Positions 8,345 to 17,341 of a stretch of 64,000 nt of DNA are shown here, piece by piece. Every line of letters begins with the position of its first letter. The first letter of the stretch is position 1. The DNA is from Myxococcales bacterium (GTDB lineage: Bacteria; Myxococcota_A; Polyangia; Polyangiales; Polyangiaceae). The stretch spans positions 1-64,000 of the forward strand of contig JACPVJ010000033.1 of assembly GCA_016191785.1 (NCBI GenBank), given 5' to 3'. The position numbers were made by a program, and so were the translations under genes. The notes below the pieces were generated by a model. That model made no database searches, was not told the DNA's origin, and was given only the letters and a program-made list of their open reading frames with translations.

Positions 8345-9811
8345 TCAGCGTCCCCAAGGATCGATGATTTCCCCCGCTTTGGGGCCACGCGGCTTGGGCT
8401 TCGGCCCTGCGGGCGGCGCTTTGACCCCCGCGCTGACCAACGGCTTGGGTAACGGGCGCGGGGCCGCCGACACGGGAGGAGCGGCCGACGGCTCGGGGGT
8501 CGCGGTCGGCTCGACGGGACGCGGATCGGAGACTGCGGCGGAGGGTGGTGCGACGGCGACGGTGGCCGCGCTGCCGACCGACCCCGCGGCAGGGGCCTCC
8601 TTGCCCCCACGCCAGAGCAGCAGGGCTGAGGCCACCGCGAGCAGGACCACGGCGCCGGCGACCAGCCCGAGCGCGTGCGAACCGAATCGCCTCGGCGCGG
8701 GCTCCATGGCCAGCGAGATCTCGCCGGACGTCGGCTCTTCGTACCGCCGGCGCGAGCTCGGTTCGGGAGGAACGCTGAGCACCGCGCCGGCCCGGTCGAG
8801 ATCCGAGAGCAAATCCGTCATGGTCGCGTAGCGCTCGGCGGGCTTCTTCGCCATGCACTTCTTGACGATCTCTTCCACCGCGCCGAGGGGCACACCCACG
8901 ATGCTGCTGGGCGAGGGCGGTTCCATGTACATGTGCATGGCCAGCACCCCGGTGAACGTGTCCGCCTCGAACGGCAGTCGACCGGTCAGCATTTCGAAGA
9001 GCATCACGCCCAGCGCATAGATGTCGACGCGGTGGTCGCTGGGCTCGCCGGCGGCCTGTTCTGGGCTCATGTAGTGCGGGGTCCCGAACACCATGCCGGC
9101 ACGCGTCAGGCGGCTGGCGCCCGCGAGCTTGGCCAGTCCGAAGTCGAGCACCTTGACCACGTCGTGGGAGCCCACGCGACGCACGTTGACGTTGTCGGGC
9201 TTGAGATCGCGGTGCACCACCCCGGCGGCGTGCGCCGCGCTGAGGGCCTCCGCGACCTGGATCGACACCCCCACGGCGCGCGACGGCGTCAGTCGCTGCT
9301 TGTCCCGGATCAGGGTGCTCAAGGCGTCCCCCTCGAGCAGCTCCATCACGAAGTACGGCTGCCCCGTGCCGAGCGTGCCGAAGTCGGTGATCTGCACCAC
9401 GTTCGGGTGCTCGACCGCCGCCGCCGCCTTCGCCTCTTGGATGAAGCGAATCGGCAGATCGTCGTCCTTGGACAAGTCGCGGCGGAGGGCCTTCAGCGCA
9501 AGGGGGCGCTCGAGGGCCTTGTGGCGCACCCGGTAGACCGTGCCCATGCCGCCCTCGCCCAGCACCGACAGCACCTCGTAACGCCCGTCGACCACGGTGC
9601 CGATCAGAGCGTCGGCGCCGGGATCCCAGGCGGACTCTTCCAGCGGCTCGCCGTCGAATGGGCAGAAACGCGAGTCGGTGCCCGAAAACTGCTGGCCGCA
9701 CGTGCGGCAGCGTTTGCCCTTCGGGGCCGCGGCGTCGGCGGCGCTGGACTCGGGCGGCGCGGATTCATCACCCGCGCCGCTACCGTACAGAAGAGTCCTC
9801 GCTTCCGGCAC
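8345..9811 (-). CDS. Ser/Thr protein kinase, Pkn type
   Basis: This 488-residue kinase starts at GTG 9811, 9 nt after a TACGCT box. The N-terminus carries a short zinc-ribbon-like knuckle (C35-x2-C38, C50). The kinase domain spans ~78-350 with the glycine loop LGEGGMG, Lys107, HRDLKPDN (200-207), DFG (223-225) and a GTPHYMSPEQ activation-segment end. All catalytic residues are present, so it should be active. A membrane helix (about 373-393) and a short Pro/Ala tail follow. It lies 72 nt upstream of the receiver-DUF4388 gene on the same strand, so the two may act in one signalling pathway. The substrate is unknown. Confidence 0.93.
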   Translation of the reverse strand: MPEARTLLYGSGAGDESAPPESSAADAAAPKGKRCRTCGQQFSGTDSRFCPFDGEPLEESAWDPGADALIGTVVDGRYEVLSVLGEGGMGTVYRVRHKALERPLALKALRRDLSKDDDLPIRFIQEAKAAAAVEHPNVVQITDFGTLGTGQPYFVMELLEGDALSTLIRDKQRLTPSRAVGVSIQVAEALSAAHAAGVVHRDLKPDNVNVRRVGSHDVVKVLDFGLAKLAGASRLTRAGMVFGTPHYMSPEQAAGEPSDHRVDIYALGVMLFEMLTGRLPFEADTFTGVLAMHMYMEPPSPSSIVGVPLGAVEEIVKKCMAKKPAERYATMTDLLSDLDRAGAVLSVPPEPSSRRRYEEPTSGEISLAMEPAPRRFGSHALGLVAGAVVLLAVASALLLWRGGKEAPAAGSVGSAATVAVAPPSAAVSDPRPVEPTATPEPSAAPPVSAAPRPLPKPLVSAGVKAPPAGPKPKPRGPKAGEIIDPWGR

Positions 9812-9860
9812 GCTCGGACAAGCGTACCGCGAAATGGGCGTTCAGTCTCTGCTCTGCAGC

Positions 9861-11177
9861 TCAGGCCGGCGCGATGGCCGTGCCGCACTCCGCGCAGAAC
9901 TTGGCGTTCGGCGCGTTCGCGGCGCCGCACTTACCACACTGTGGTCCGGCGGCAGCGGCGGGGGGCGGCGCGCCGGGAGGCGGGCCGTAGCCGGGCGGAG
10001 GACCGTAGCCAGGAGGGGCCCCGGGAGGCGGGTACCCGGGGGGCGCGCCTTGCGGCGGACCGTAGCCGGGAGGTGCGGCTTGGGGCGGGTAGCCCGGAGG
10101 CGCGCCGTAGCCGGGCGGCGGGTAGCCGGGCGGCGGACCGTAGCCAGGCGGCGGGTACCCCTGAGGCGGGTAGCCCGGCGGCGGCATGCGCTGCGCGTAC
10201 ATCATGCCGGCGCCCATGCCCATGCCCGCCTGCATCGCGGCCATGCCGCCCGCCGCGCCCGCGGCCTCGCCGCCCTGGGCAAGACCTTGACCGAGGCCCA
10301 TCATGGCCTCCGCTCCGGCGTATTGCTGGTAGCGGCCCATGTCGAGCTGGTTGACGTAGCGCGCGCGGTTGGCGAACTCTTGGTCGAGCTCGAACTGGCG
10401 CTGCTGGGCTAGCGCCTCGGCCTGGCTGACGCCGATCTTGGCCTTGCGCGCCTCGATCTTGGCCTGGACGATCTGGTCCTGGAACTCGTCGATGCGGGCC
10501 TGATCTTCGTCCGACAGGTTGATGTTGAGCTTCGCGATCTCGAGGACCTGCACGCCGATCTTCGCGAGATCGGGGCAGTCCTGGACGATCGCACGCGCGA
10601 CGTCGGGCCCGGCGGTGCCGAGGTCCATCATCGTCATGTCGCCGGCCTTGATCAGCCGGGTGAGCGTGGTCTTCAGCCCCATCATCAGCTGGTCGCGCAC
10701 CCACTGCATGGCGCGCTCGGGGTCGGAAGCGCCGGTCTGCCCGACGAACTCGAGCACGAACTTCACCGGATCGGTGACCTTGTACGAATAGGTCCCGAAC
10801 GCCCGCGGGTTGACCCGGATGTCGAGCTCGGGGTCGCGCATCGACCCGATGGGCCCGCCGAAGCCCTGGTTGAACAGCGCCTTCGACGTGACGAAGAACA
10901 CCTCGGCGATGAACACGTCGCCGCCCGTGAACTTGTTGATGATGTTGTTCAGAAACGGGATGTTCTGGGTCTGGAGCGTGTGTCGCCCCGGCCCGAGACC
11001 GCCGACGTACTGGCCGTCCTTGAAGAACAGGCACACCTCGTCGGAATCGACCGTCAGCTGGCTCCAGAACGGGATGTTCTGGTCGGGGTGCTTGTAGACG
11101 ACCAGCTCCTTCTTGTCGTCCGGGCGAGCGATCATCATTTCGCGCACGCCACCCTTGACGAAATCCATGATTCCCAT
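9861..11177 (-). CDS. SPFH-domain protein with Gly-Tyr-Pro repeats and zinc ribbon
   Basis: This 438-residue protein resembles the virion-core/YdjI-like branch of the SPFH (band 7) family. I start it at ATG 11177, which has GAGGAAG six nt upstream. The SPFH region is roughly residues 20-250 (DQNIPFWSQLTVDSDE; NPRAFGTYSYKVTDP), followed by a coiled-coil-like stretch rich in Gln, Glu and Arg. A Met/Gly-rich segment and about 15 repeats of the type GYPPPGYG come next. The end is a double C-x2-C zinc ribbon (CGKCG, CAECG). Such proteins form membrane-associated oligomers, often linked to stress or toxin neighbours. Function here is not established. Confidence 0.85.
   Translation of the reverse strand: MGIMDFVKGGVREMMIARPDDKKELVVYKHPDQNIPFWSQLTVDSDEVCLFFKDGQYVGGLGPGRHTLQTQNIPFLNNIINKFTGGDVFIAEVFFVTSKALFNQGFGGPIGSMRDPELDIRVNPRAFGTYSYKVTDPVKFVLEFVGQTGASDPERAMQWVRDQLMMGLKTTLTRLIKAGDMTMMDLGTAGPDVARAIVQDCPDLAKIGVQVLEIAKLNINLSDEDQARIDEFQDQIVQAKIEARKAKIGVSQAEALAQQRQFELDQEFANRARYVNQLDMGRYQQYAGAEAMMGLGQGLAQGGEAAGAAGGMAAMQAGMGMGAGMMYAQRMPPPGYPPQGYPPPGYGPPPGYPPPGYGAPPGYPPQAAPPGYGPPQGAPPGYPPPGAPPGYGPPPGYGPPPGAPPPAAAAGPQCGKCGAANAPNAKFCAECGTAIAPA
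9965..10190 (-). repeat. Gly-Tyr-Pro repeat-coding DNA
   Basis: Short imperfect repeats of GGCGGGTAGCCGGGCGGC type on the plus strand encode the G-Y-P-P-P-G-Y-G tail of the SPFH protein on the minus strand. Unit lengths keep the frame. Confidence 0.8.
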
Positions 11178-11282
11178 TTCGGTCTTCCTCTTTCTGGTGC
11201 AGCGAAAACCGCGCACCAAAACGACGGCGCTGAACATAGTCACGGCCCGGGCCGCCCGCAACGGCTGCGCTCCGCGACGGCT

Positions 11283-11310
11283 TTGTCGCAGGGCGGCATG
11301 CAGCTAGGCT
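11283..11310 (+). promoter_or_regulatory. Promoter-like boxes for the 373-aa protein
   Basis: TTGTCG at 11283-11288 and TAGGCT at 11305-11310 are separated by 16 bp. The second box ends 12 nt before ATG 11323, leaving almost no 5' leader. Confidence 0.5.
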
Positions 11311-11322
11311 GGTCGCCCCAGC

Positions 11323-12444
11323 ATGATCGGCCTCGATCTCACTCAGCTCCCGGGCCCCGCGCAGAAGCTCCTGGCCCCCGGCGCCCCGGCCCCGGCGCAG
11401 ATGATGGCCGCGAAGGGCATCATCCCCGGTCTCAAGCCGGGCGACGTCGTCACGGTGGTGGCCGCCCTGACCGCGGTCAGCGACCCCAAGGTCGCCGACG
11501 CCGCGCGCCAGACCTTCGCCAAGCTGCCGCCGCCGGTGCTGGCCGGCGCGCTGGGCGCAGACCTGCAAGCGCCGGTCATCGAGCTGTTCGCAGACGCCTA
11601 CGCGACCTCGGCCGAGGTCGTCGAGAAGCTCTTGCGCTTGCCGCGGGTCAACGCGGCGGCCCTCGAGATCTTGGCCGAGCGCGCCGACGAGCGCTGCGGC
11701 GAGCTGATCGCCACCAACGAGCAAGCGCTGCTCGCGAACCCCACGGTGATCGAGAAGCTCTACATGAACAAGCGGGTCCGCATGTCCACGGCGGACCGCC
11801 TGCTCGAGCTCGCCGTGCGCAACGGGCTCGAGCTGAACCTGGCGGCGTTCAAGGAGGCCGCCGCAGCCATCAAGAACGAGCTGATCGCCGAGGCCGCCGA
11901 AGAGCCGAGCCCGGACGACCTGTTGTTCGCTCAGACCGACGAGCTCGCTCGGGTGCACGACATCGAGAGCGAAGAGGACGACACCCACCAGGTGGACGAC
12001 GAGGGCGAGGAGCAGCTCAAAGACAAGTTCATGCCGCTCTACGCGCAGATCGCCATGATGACGGTCTCCCAGAAGATCCGGCGCGCGCAGGTCGGGACCG
12101 CGGCAGAGCGGCTGCTCTTGGTGCGCGACACCAACCGGCTGGTGTCGGTCGCGGCGGTCAAGAGCCCCGCGATGCGCGAGAACGAAGCCGTGCTGATCGC
12201 CGCGAGCCGCAACGTCGGAGAAGAGGTCCTGCGCGAGATCGCCCGAAACCGCGAGTTCACCCGCAACTATCAGGTGAAGCTCAACCTGTCGCGCAACCCG
12301 CGCTGCCCGTTCTCTTTCTCGTCGCGGATCATCCCGCTGCTCCGCGACAACGACCTCAGGGACCTGGCCAAGAGCAAGAACGTCCCGGGCTCGGTGCAGC
12401 AGGCCGCGCGCCAGCAGCTCGAGCGCAAGAAGGGCGGCAAGTAG
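11323..12444 (+). CDS. Unknown helical protein, possibly HEAT-like
   Basis: This 373-residue protein has no recognised enzymatic motif. Residues ~30-190 are Ala/Leu/Glu-rich, with repeated short helix pairs that look like degenerate HEAT repeats (VVTVVAALTAVSDPKVADAA; VVEKLLRLPRVNAAALEILA). An acidic low-complexity stretch follows (~225-250, SEEDDTHQVDDEGEEQ). The C-terminal part repeats the motif of a residue run ending in R-N (SRNVGEEVLREIARNREF; KLNLSRNPRCP). There is no signal peptide, so it is probably cytoplasmic. It is convergent with nikR with no gap: its TAG at 12442-12444 directly abuts the neighbour's stop. A role in protein interaction is inferred from the repeats only. Confidence 0.85.
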   Translation: MIGLDLTQLPGPAQKLLAPGAPAPAQMMAAKGIIPGLKPGDVVTVVAALTAVSDPKVADAARQTFAKLPPPVLAGALGADLQAPVIELFADAYATSAEVVEKLLRLPRVNAAALEILAERADERCGELIATNEQALLANPTVIEKLYMNKRVRMSTADRLLELAVRNGLELNLAAFKEAAAAIKNELIAEAAEEPSPDDLLFAQTDELARVHDIESEEDDTHQVDDEGEEQLKDKFMPLYAQIAMMTVSQKIRRAQVGTAAERLLLVRDTNRLVSVAAVKSPAMRENEAVLIAASRNVGEEVLREIARNREFTRNYQVKLNLSRNPRCPFSFSSRIIPLLRDNDLRDLAKSKNVPGSVQQAARQQLERKKGGK

Positions 12445-12870
12445 CTACCCGCGTCGCTTCTTCGACGCCGGCAGGGCCGCCGCCGCGACCGACCCGTGGG
12501 TCACGCCCTTGGCGTTGGTCAGCCGGTCGGCGAGCTTCTCGAGCTCGCGGGCCGGCCCCTTGGCGGCGATCACCTCGAGGCAGTGGTCGTGGTCCAGGTG
12601 CACGTGCAGCGCCGACACGATCCGGTCGCCGAAGTCGTGCTGGATCTCGGTCAGCTTCTCGGTCAGCTCGCGCACGTGGTGGTCGTAGATCAGCGTGATG
12701 GTCGCGACCGCCGGCTTGCCCGAGCCCCACGCGGCCCGGTCGAGCTCCCGTCGAACCAGATCGCGCAGCGCCTCGGAGCGGTTCGCCCACCCCTTCCTCT
12801 CGATCAGCGCGTCGAGCTCGTCGAGCAGCTGCTGCTCCATGGCGACGCCGAAGCGCACGAGGTCGGTCAT
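12445..12870 (-). CDS. nikR: Nickel-responsive regulator NikR
   Basis: This 141-residue CopG/ACT-type repressor matches NikR over its full length. The N-terminal ribbon-helix-helix (FGVAMEQQLLDELDALIERK, then NRSEALRDLVRREL) binds DNA. The C-terminal ACT-like domain carries the nickel ligands in IQHDFGD and HVHLDHDHCLEV (equivalent to His76, His87, His89 and Cys95 of E. coli NikR). It should repress nickel uptake when nickel is bound. No nickel transporter, urease or hydrogenase gene is nearby. Its start lies 3 nt after the SPOR gene's stop, so it is the last gene of a pabB-SPOR-nikR unit. Confidence 0.95.
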   Translation of the reverse strand: MTDLVRFGVAMEQQLLDELDALIERKGWANRSEALRDLVRRELDRAAWGSGKPAVATITLIYDHHVRELTEKLTEIQHDFGDRIVSALHVHLDHDHCLEVIAAKGPARELEKLADRLTNAKGVTHGSVAAAALPASKKRRG

Positions 12871-12873
12871 GGC

Positions 12874-13719
12874 TCAGTCGCGGTCGGCAGCCGCCTTCTT
12901 CTTGTTGCGGATGGCCAGCTTCGCGGCCTTGGTCTCTTCCGCCTGGCGCACCTTGTCCGGGTCGACCACGAACGGCGAGACGCGCTCGGTCTTCTCGAAC
13001 TTCTCGCGGTACTTGATGGCCTCGAACTTGGTCTTGAACGGGCCGATGCGCACCCGGTGCCAGAGCCCGCGGTCGGCGACGTAGGCGGCCTGGCGATAAG
13101 CCCGGTGCCCGCGCTTGCGAAGATCGGCGGCGAACACGTCGGCTTCGCCGGCCACGCGGAAGCTCGCCACCTGGATCTGAAAGCCCCCCTCCGCGCCCGG
13201 CGGCGCGGCCTGCACGTTCTCGTCCACCTTGCTGGCGGTCGCCGCCATCTGCGTGAGCTGGTCCTTGGGCTGGGCGGTCACCGGCGTTTGGGCGAGCAGC
13301 GAGCCCGCGGGCAGCGGCACCACCGGCAGGCGATCGGTCGGCGGCGGCGGCACGGTGGGTGCGCCCGGCGGCAGCACCAGCTCTTCTTGACGGAGCAGGT
13401 TGCCGCGCTCGTCCTTCACGGCGGCGAGCGCGGTGGTGGCCTTGCCTTGATCGCTGAGCAGCTCGGGAAAGGTCACCTGCGTCCCTTCCAGCTTGTCCGC
13501 GGGAACGCTGGCCGACGACTTGGCCTGGGCGACCAGCGAGCTCAGCGGGTCGTCGCTCGACGTGGCCGGGGGCCCGCTCCGCTTGGAGCTCATCAGCGCG
13601 GCCATCACGATGGCTGCGCCACCGACGGAAGAGAGCAGCATCACCGCGAGCCGCGACGAGCGGCGCTTGGGATCTTCTTCCTGGATCTGCTCGAGGTTCC
13701 TGACGTTGACCGACTCCAT
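12874..13719 (-). CDS. SPOR-domain membrane protein
   Basis: This 281-residue protein starts at ATG 13719 with AGGAAGG upstream. It has a short cytoplasmic segment, one membrane helix (~24-43, LAVMLLSSVGGAAIVMAALM), a Pro-rich periplasmic linker and a C-terminal SPOR domain (~185-265, FQIQVASFRVAGEADVFAAD; HRVRIGPFKTKFEAI). SPOR domains bind denuded peptidoglycan glycans at the septum, so a cell-division or envelope role is likely. It sits 58 nt downstream of pabB and 3 nt upstream of nikR. Confidence 0.9.
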   Translation of the reverse strand: MESVNVRNLEQIQEEDPKRRSSRLAVMLLSSVGGAAIVMAALMSSKRSGPPATSSDDPLSSLVAQAKSSASVPADKLEGTQVTFPELLSDQGKATTALAAVKDERGNLLRQEELVLPPGAPTVPPPPTDRLPVVPLPAGSLLAQTPVTAQPKDQLTQMAATASKVDENVQAAPPGAEGGFQIQVASFRVAGEADVFAADLRKRGHRAYRQAAYVADRGLWHRVRIGPFKTKFEAIKYREKFEKTERVSPFVVDPDKVRQAEETKAAKLAIRNKKKAAADRD

Positions 13720-13777
13720 GGGCGCTCGCCTTCCTCGGTACCGGCTCCGGGAAAAAGGGCACAGTTTTCTGCGAAAT

Positions 13778-15022
13778 TCAGCCGGCGGCCCCGACCAGTC
13801 CCAGGGCCTTCCACCGGGTCTCGTCGGTCTCGCGCGCGGGATCGCTGTCGGCGACGATGCCGCCCCCGGCGAAGTAGTGCGCCTCGCCGCCCACCGCGGT
13901 CAGCGTGCGGATCGCCATCGCCAGCTCCAGGCTACCGTCGTGACGCAAGAGGCCGAAGGCGCCGGTGTACAGCCCGCGGCGGTGGGGCTCGAGGTCCCGG
14001 ACCAGCTCCATGGCGCGGATCTTGGGCGCACCGGTCACCGAACCGCTCGGGAGCATGGCCGACAGCAGCTCGCCGCGTCCGATGCCGGGCCGCAAGCGCG
14101 CGGTCACCTTGGCCACGCGATGGTGCACGCTTCGGTGGGTCACCACCGACCCGGCGTCGATCGCGCGGACGCTCCCGGTCACGGCGACCCGTCCCAGGTC
14201 GTTGCGTTCGACATCAACGACCATCGCCAGCTCGGCGAGCTCCTTGGGATCTCGGGCGAGCTCGAGGCAGAGGGACCGATCGTGATCGGCGTCGCGACCG
14301 CGAGGCCGGGTGCCCTTGATGGGCCAGGTCTCGACCCGCCCGTCGGCGTGGGTTCGAAGGAAGAGCTCGGGAGATTGCGCGGCCACCCCGAGCTCGCCCC
14401 AGGCGAACGCCGCCCCGAACTCGGCGCGAGCCCGAGCGCCCATCCGCTCGAGCAACGCGACCGGGTGCCCCGCCACCTCGAAGCGAAATCTGCGAGCGAC
14501 ATTCACCACATACACATCACCTTTCGCGATGTGCTCGAGCGCGGCCCGGACCCGCTCCTGGTGCGCGTGGTCGGGCTCGAGGGGCCCGAGCTCGCTGAGC
14601 GTCGCCCCGGGCAGCTCGGGCCCCGGTCGTCGGAGCGCGCGCGCGAGATCGGCGATGCGCGCTCGATCGTCTCCGATGATCCGCACCCGGTCGGTGATCT
14701 CGACGACCTCTCGGTAGCGCTGCCAGCGCGGCGTCGAGACGTGGGGCAGCTCGCGCCGGTCGGGAGTCGCGACCCGCTCCAGGTCGCGACGCGCCTCGTA
14801 CGGGAGCAGCCCGATGTATCGAGGCGCCGAGCTCAGATCGCGGTCGCTCGGCTCGATCCGAAGGCTGGGCTCGGGATCGAGCTCGAGGCTGGTGGCGACC
14901 GGATCGACAGCCAGATAGGACCGGCCGCGCCCGAGGAGCAGCGAGAGCCCCGGACGATCGACCAGCCGCCGCGCGAGAGCGAGCGGATCGGGAGGGACGT
15001 CGACGACCAACGCGAACAGCAC
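13778..15022 (-). CDS. pabB: Aminodeoxychorismate synthase component I (PabB-like)
   Basis: This 414-residue chorismate-binding enzyme starts at GTG 15022 behind AAGGGAG. The conserved core is present: KGDVYVVNVARRF, IKGTRPRG, the GSVTGAPK motif, IRAMELVRDLE and a YFAGGGIVADSDP end. With ammonia from a PabA-type amidotransferase it converts chorismate to 4-amino-4-deoxychorismate for folate synthesis. TrpE is the alternative, but the short N-terminal domain and the IKGTRPRG motif favour PabB. No pabA or pabC is adjacent. It is divergent from the lipoprotein gene at 15086 with 63 nt between them. Confidence 0.88.
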   Translation of the reverse strand: MLFALVVDVPPDPLALARRLVDRPGLSLLLGRGRSYLAVDPVATSLELDPEPSLRIEPSDRDLSSAPRYIGLLPYEARRDLERVATPDRRELPHVSTPRWQRYREVVEITDRVRIIGDDRARIADLARALRRPGPELPGATLSELGPLEPDHAHQERVRAALEHIAKGDVYVVNVARRFRFEVAGHPVALLERMGARARAEFGAAFAWGELGVAAQSPELFLRTHADGRVETWPIKGTRPRGRDADHDRSLCLELARDPKELAELAMVVDVERNDLGRVAVTGSVRAIDAGSVVTHRSVHHRVAKVTARLRPGIGRGELLSAMLPSGSVTGAPKIRAMELVRDLEPHRRGLYTGAFGLLRHDGSLELAMAIRTLTAVGGEAHYFAGGGIVADSDPARETDETRWKALGLVGAAG

Positions 15023-15070
15023 TGCCCCGCTCCCTTACGATCATTTTCCAGGCCGCGGCGCACGATTCGC

Positions 15071-15079
15071 GCTAGGGCT
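15071..15079 (+). promoter_or_regulatory. -10-like box directly before lipoprotein start
   Basis: GCTAGGGCT contains a TAGGGC box ending at 15078, only 7 nt before GTG 15086. This placement supports GTG 15086, which directly precedes a lipoprotein signal, and suggests a leaderless message. Confidence 0.5.
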
Positions 15080-15085
15080 GCCCCC

Positions 15086-16408
15086 GTGCGGTCCACCCCT
15101 GCTGCGGTCGTGATGGCGCTCGCGCTGTTCGGCTGCGGGGAGGAGCCGATCGAGCCGGGCCGCCTGGTGCTGACCAGCGGGCACGAGCCCGATCCCTGGA
15201 CCGCGGCGCCGGCCCCGACCCGCGCCCGCGTCGACAAAGTGCTGGCCGACGGAGAAGAGGTCTCGATCGGCGAGCCCGACCCTCCCGTCAGCCGGGTCTC
15301 GCTGGGAACGGGCGCTGCCGGGCAGTTCACGGTCACGGGCCTGGGGCAGAACGACGCCGCGCTGGTTCGGGCCCGATCGTTGCTGCTCGATCCCGTGGGA
15401 CTGGCCGGGCTCACGCTCCCGCTCTTCGTTTCGCGGGTCGACGTGCTCGCGCGACCCCCGGGCGAGCTGCCGAACGACGTGGGGGCGTCACCCCAGGTCG
15501 CGGCGGTCGCTCAGCGGCACCTGCTCGTGGCTCGCGCTTCCGGCGCCACCCTCACCCTCGACGGCTACGACTTCGCGGCGTGGAGCGCGATCGCCCCGCC
15601 CCCGCCCCTCGAGTGCGGAGCGGCGAGCTGCGACCTGAGGTCGCTGGCGGTGGCCCAAGGGTCGCTGGTGCTCGCGCTGGGGGACGACTGGGGATTCTGG
15701 TTCGATCCGATCGCTGGGGACTCGAGCCCCATCGACCCTCCCGACGGTCTCGCGAGCTTCGGGCTCGTGGCCGGCGGCCGGGCGATCCCCGCAACGGATG
15801 GATCGGTCTACGTGGTGGGCGGAACGCGTGCCGACGCCCCGAGCACCGCCGTGTTGGTGATCGGAACCGACGGCGCCCTCTCGCACCTCGCGCTGTCGAG
15901 TCCCCGCCAGGGCGCCGCGGCGGTCTGGGTCGAAGGGCGCGGCCTGCTGGTCCTGGGCGGCGGGGACGCGACGGCAGCCGGGGCCGAGCTCTTGGCAGAG
16001 GGCGCGAAGGCGTTCGTGCCGCTGCCGCAGCCTCCGGACGAAACGGTAGGCGCTGCGGCGGTCGCCTGGGATGCGACCCGAGTCCTGCGGGTCGGCGGCC
16101 GACTCGGAGGCGCGCCGGCGCCGAGCGTCGAGCTGTCCCTCGGGTGCGCGTCAGGATGCCAACCGAAGGCCGTGGGCGAGGCCGTCGACCTGAGCGAACC
16201 CGTCGCGTTCGCCCTCGAAGCCGAACGGGCGTTGGTCGTCGGGCAGGACGACTCGGGCAATACCAGCGTGAAGCGGTGGCAAGCTGGCACTTGGTCCAAC
16301 GTGCCGCTGCGCGAGCCGCGGAGCGGGGCCAGCGCGCTGCGCGTCCCCACCGGACACGTCGCGCTGGTGGGCGGCGGCCCGCGGACGATCGAGCTCTACG
16401 TCGACTGA
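15086..16408 (+). CDS. Kelch-like beta-propeller lipoprotein
   Basis: This 440-residue protein starts at GTG 15086. The same frame is open far upstream, but the signal (VVMALALFGC) begins here. After the lipidated Cys and an Ala/Pro-rich start, the C-terminal half contains repeated kelch-like units: VYVVGGTRADAPST, GRGLLVLGGGDATAAG and TRVLRVGGRLGGAPAPSVE. Each has the typical double Gly at a strand end. Myxobacteria carry many such outer-membrane kelch lipoproteins of unknown role. It converges on and overlaps the nucleotidyltransferase gene by 13 nt. Confidence 0.82.
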   Translation: MRSTPAAVVMALALFGCGEEPIEPGRLVLTSGHEPDPWTAAPAPTRARVDKVLADGEEVSIGEPDPPVSRVSLGTGAAGQFTVTGLGQNDAALVRARSLLLDPVGLAGLTLPLFVSRVDVLARPPGELPNDVGASPQVAAVAQRHLLVARASGATLTLDGYDFAAWSAIAPPPPLECGAASCDLRSLAVAQGSLVLALGDDWGFWFDPIAGDSSPIDPPDGLASFGLVAGGRAIPATDGSVYVVGGTRADAPSTAVLVIGTDGALSHLALSSPRQGAAAVWVEGRGLLVLGGGDATAAGAELLAEGAKAFVPLPQPPDETVGAAAVAWDATRVLRVGGRLGGAPAPSVELSLGCASGCQPKAVGEAVDLSEPVAFALEAERALVVGQDDSGNTSVKRWQAGTWSNVPLREPRSGASALRVPTGHVALVGGGPRTIELYVD

Positions 16409-17280
16409 CCGACGGGCACGACGCGACCCGCGGTCGTCACGATCGCGTCGGCGAGGGGCGCGACCACCACGCTGCCGGGCCACGTGACCACCCGATGCAC
16501 GAGCCCGCTGCCCTCGACCCGAGCGCCGGCGCCGATCACGGCCTGGTCGAGCACCACGCCCGGCGCGACCGCGGCGCCGTCGCCCACGAACGCCGGCGCG
16601 CCGGCCAGAAAGTCGAGGTTGAGCCGCAGGTAGGCGGCGAGATCTCCGGCGTCACTGAAGCCCCCGGCCACGGGCACCACGTGCACGTCGTGCCCGGCTC
16701 GAAGCTCGGGCAGCGCATGGTCGCCGATCAAACATCCGACCTCGGGCAGGGTGGCCAGGCAGCGCGCGCCGAGCGCAGCGACGCCGACGTAGTCTCCACC
16801 GTGCGCTTCGGGGTGGAACCGCTCGCCGCGGAGCCGCGCGACTCGCCCGTCGGCAGTGGTGCCCACGGTTCCCTCGCCCGCCGGGCGCGGCGCGACCGCC
16901 AGCGCCAACCCGCCGCGTTCGGCCACGGCCGTGAGCTCGGCGATCGGCGGGTCGACCAAGATGTCGCCGTTCCAGAGCAGCACCGGCGGCGGGCCGAACA
17001 ACCCCCGCGCGCCCGCCACCCCGCCCGCCGTGCCCCGGATCTCGGCCTCGTGTACCCGGTGAAGCCTGACCGGCAACTGCTCGTGAAGGTTGGCGAATGC
17101 CTCTGGCAAGTGATGCGTGTTGAGAACCACGTCGTCGAACCCGGCGCGCGCCAGGTGCCGACAGATGTGCCCCAAGAGCGAGCGGTCGCCGATCGGGACG
17201 AGCGGCTTCGGCAGCTCGAGCGTGAGCGGGCGCAGCCGAGTGCCCAATCCCGCGGCGAGCACCATGGCGCGAGGCGACAT
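16396..17280 (-). CDS. Sugar-phosphate nucleotidyltransferase
   Basis: This 294-residue protein starts at ATG 17280, where the Rossmann-like domain begins; in-frame ATGs further up would run into the divergent gene. The signature VLAAGLGTRLRPLTLELPKP, the metal-site WNGDILVD and the product-side GDYVGV are intact, so it should join a sugar-1-phosphate to an NTP. After ~235 a short left-handed beta-helix tail (FVGDGAAVAPGVVLDQAVIG) follows, as in mannose-1-phosphate guanylyltransferase or MurU-like enzymes. The sugar cannot be told from the sequence. It is probably linked to envelope polysaccharide or peptidoglycan recycling. Confidence 0.88.
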   Translation of the reverse strand: MSPRAMVLAAGLGTRLRPLTLELPKPLVPIGDRSLLGHICRHLARAGFDDVVLNTHHLPEAFANLHEQLPVRLHRVHEAEIRGTAGGVAGARGLFGPPPVLLWNGDILVDPPIAELTAVAERGGLALAVAPRPAGEGTVGTTADGRVARLRGERFHPEAHGGDYVGVAALGARCLATLPEVGCLIGDHALPELRAGHDVHVVPVAGGFSDAGDLAAYLRLNLDFLAGAPAFVGDGAAVAPGVVLDQAVIGAGARVEGSGLVHRVVTWPGSVVVAPLADAIVTTAGRVVPVGQST

Positions 17281-17341
17281 GCACCCGAGCTTGCCGCCGA
17301 CTGCCCTCGGCGGCCAGAAACTCGCCAGGTTCCCGAGAGCC

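Noticed and set aside
13493..15085. Upstream extension of the kelch lipoprotein frame by 531 codons
   Set aside because: This part is antisense to pabB and the SPOR gene, and the lipoprotein signal and -10 box place the start at 15086.
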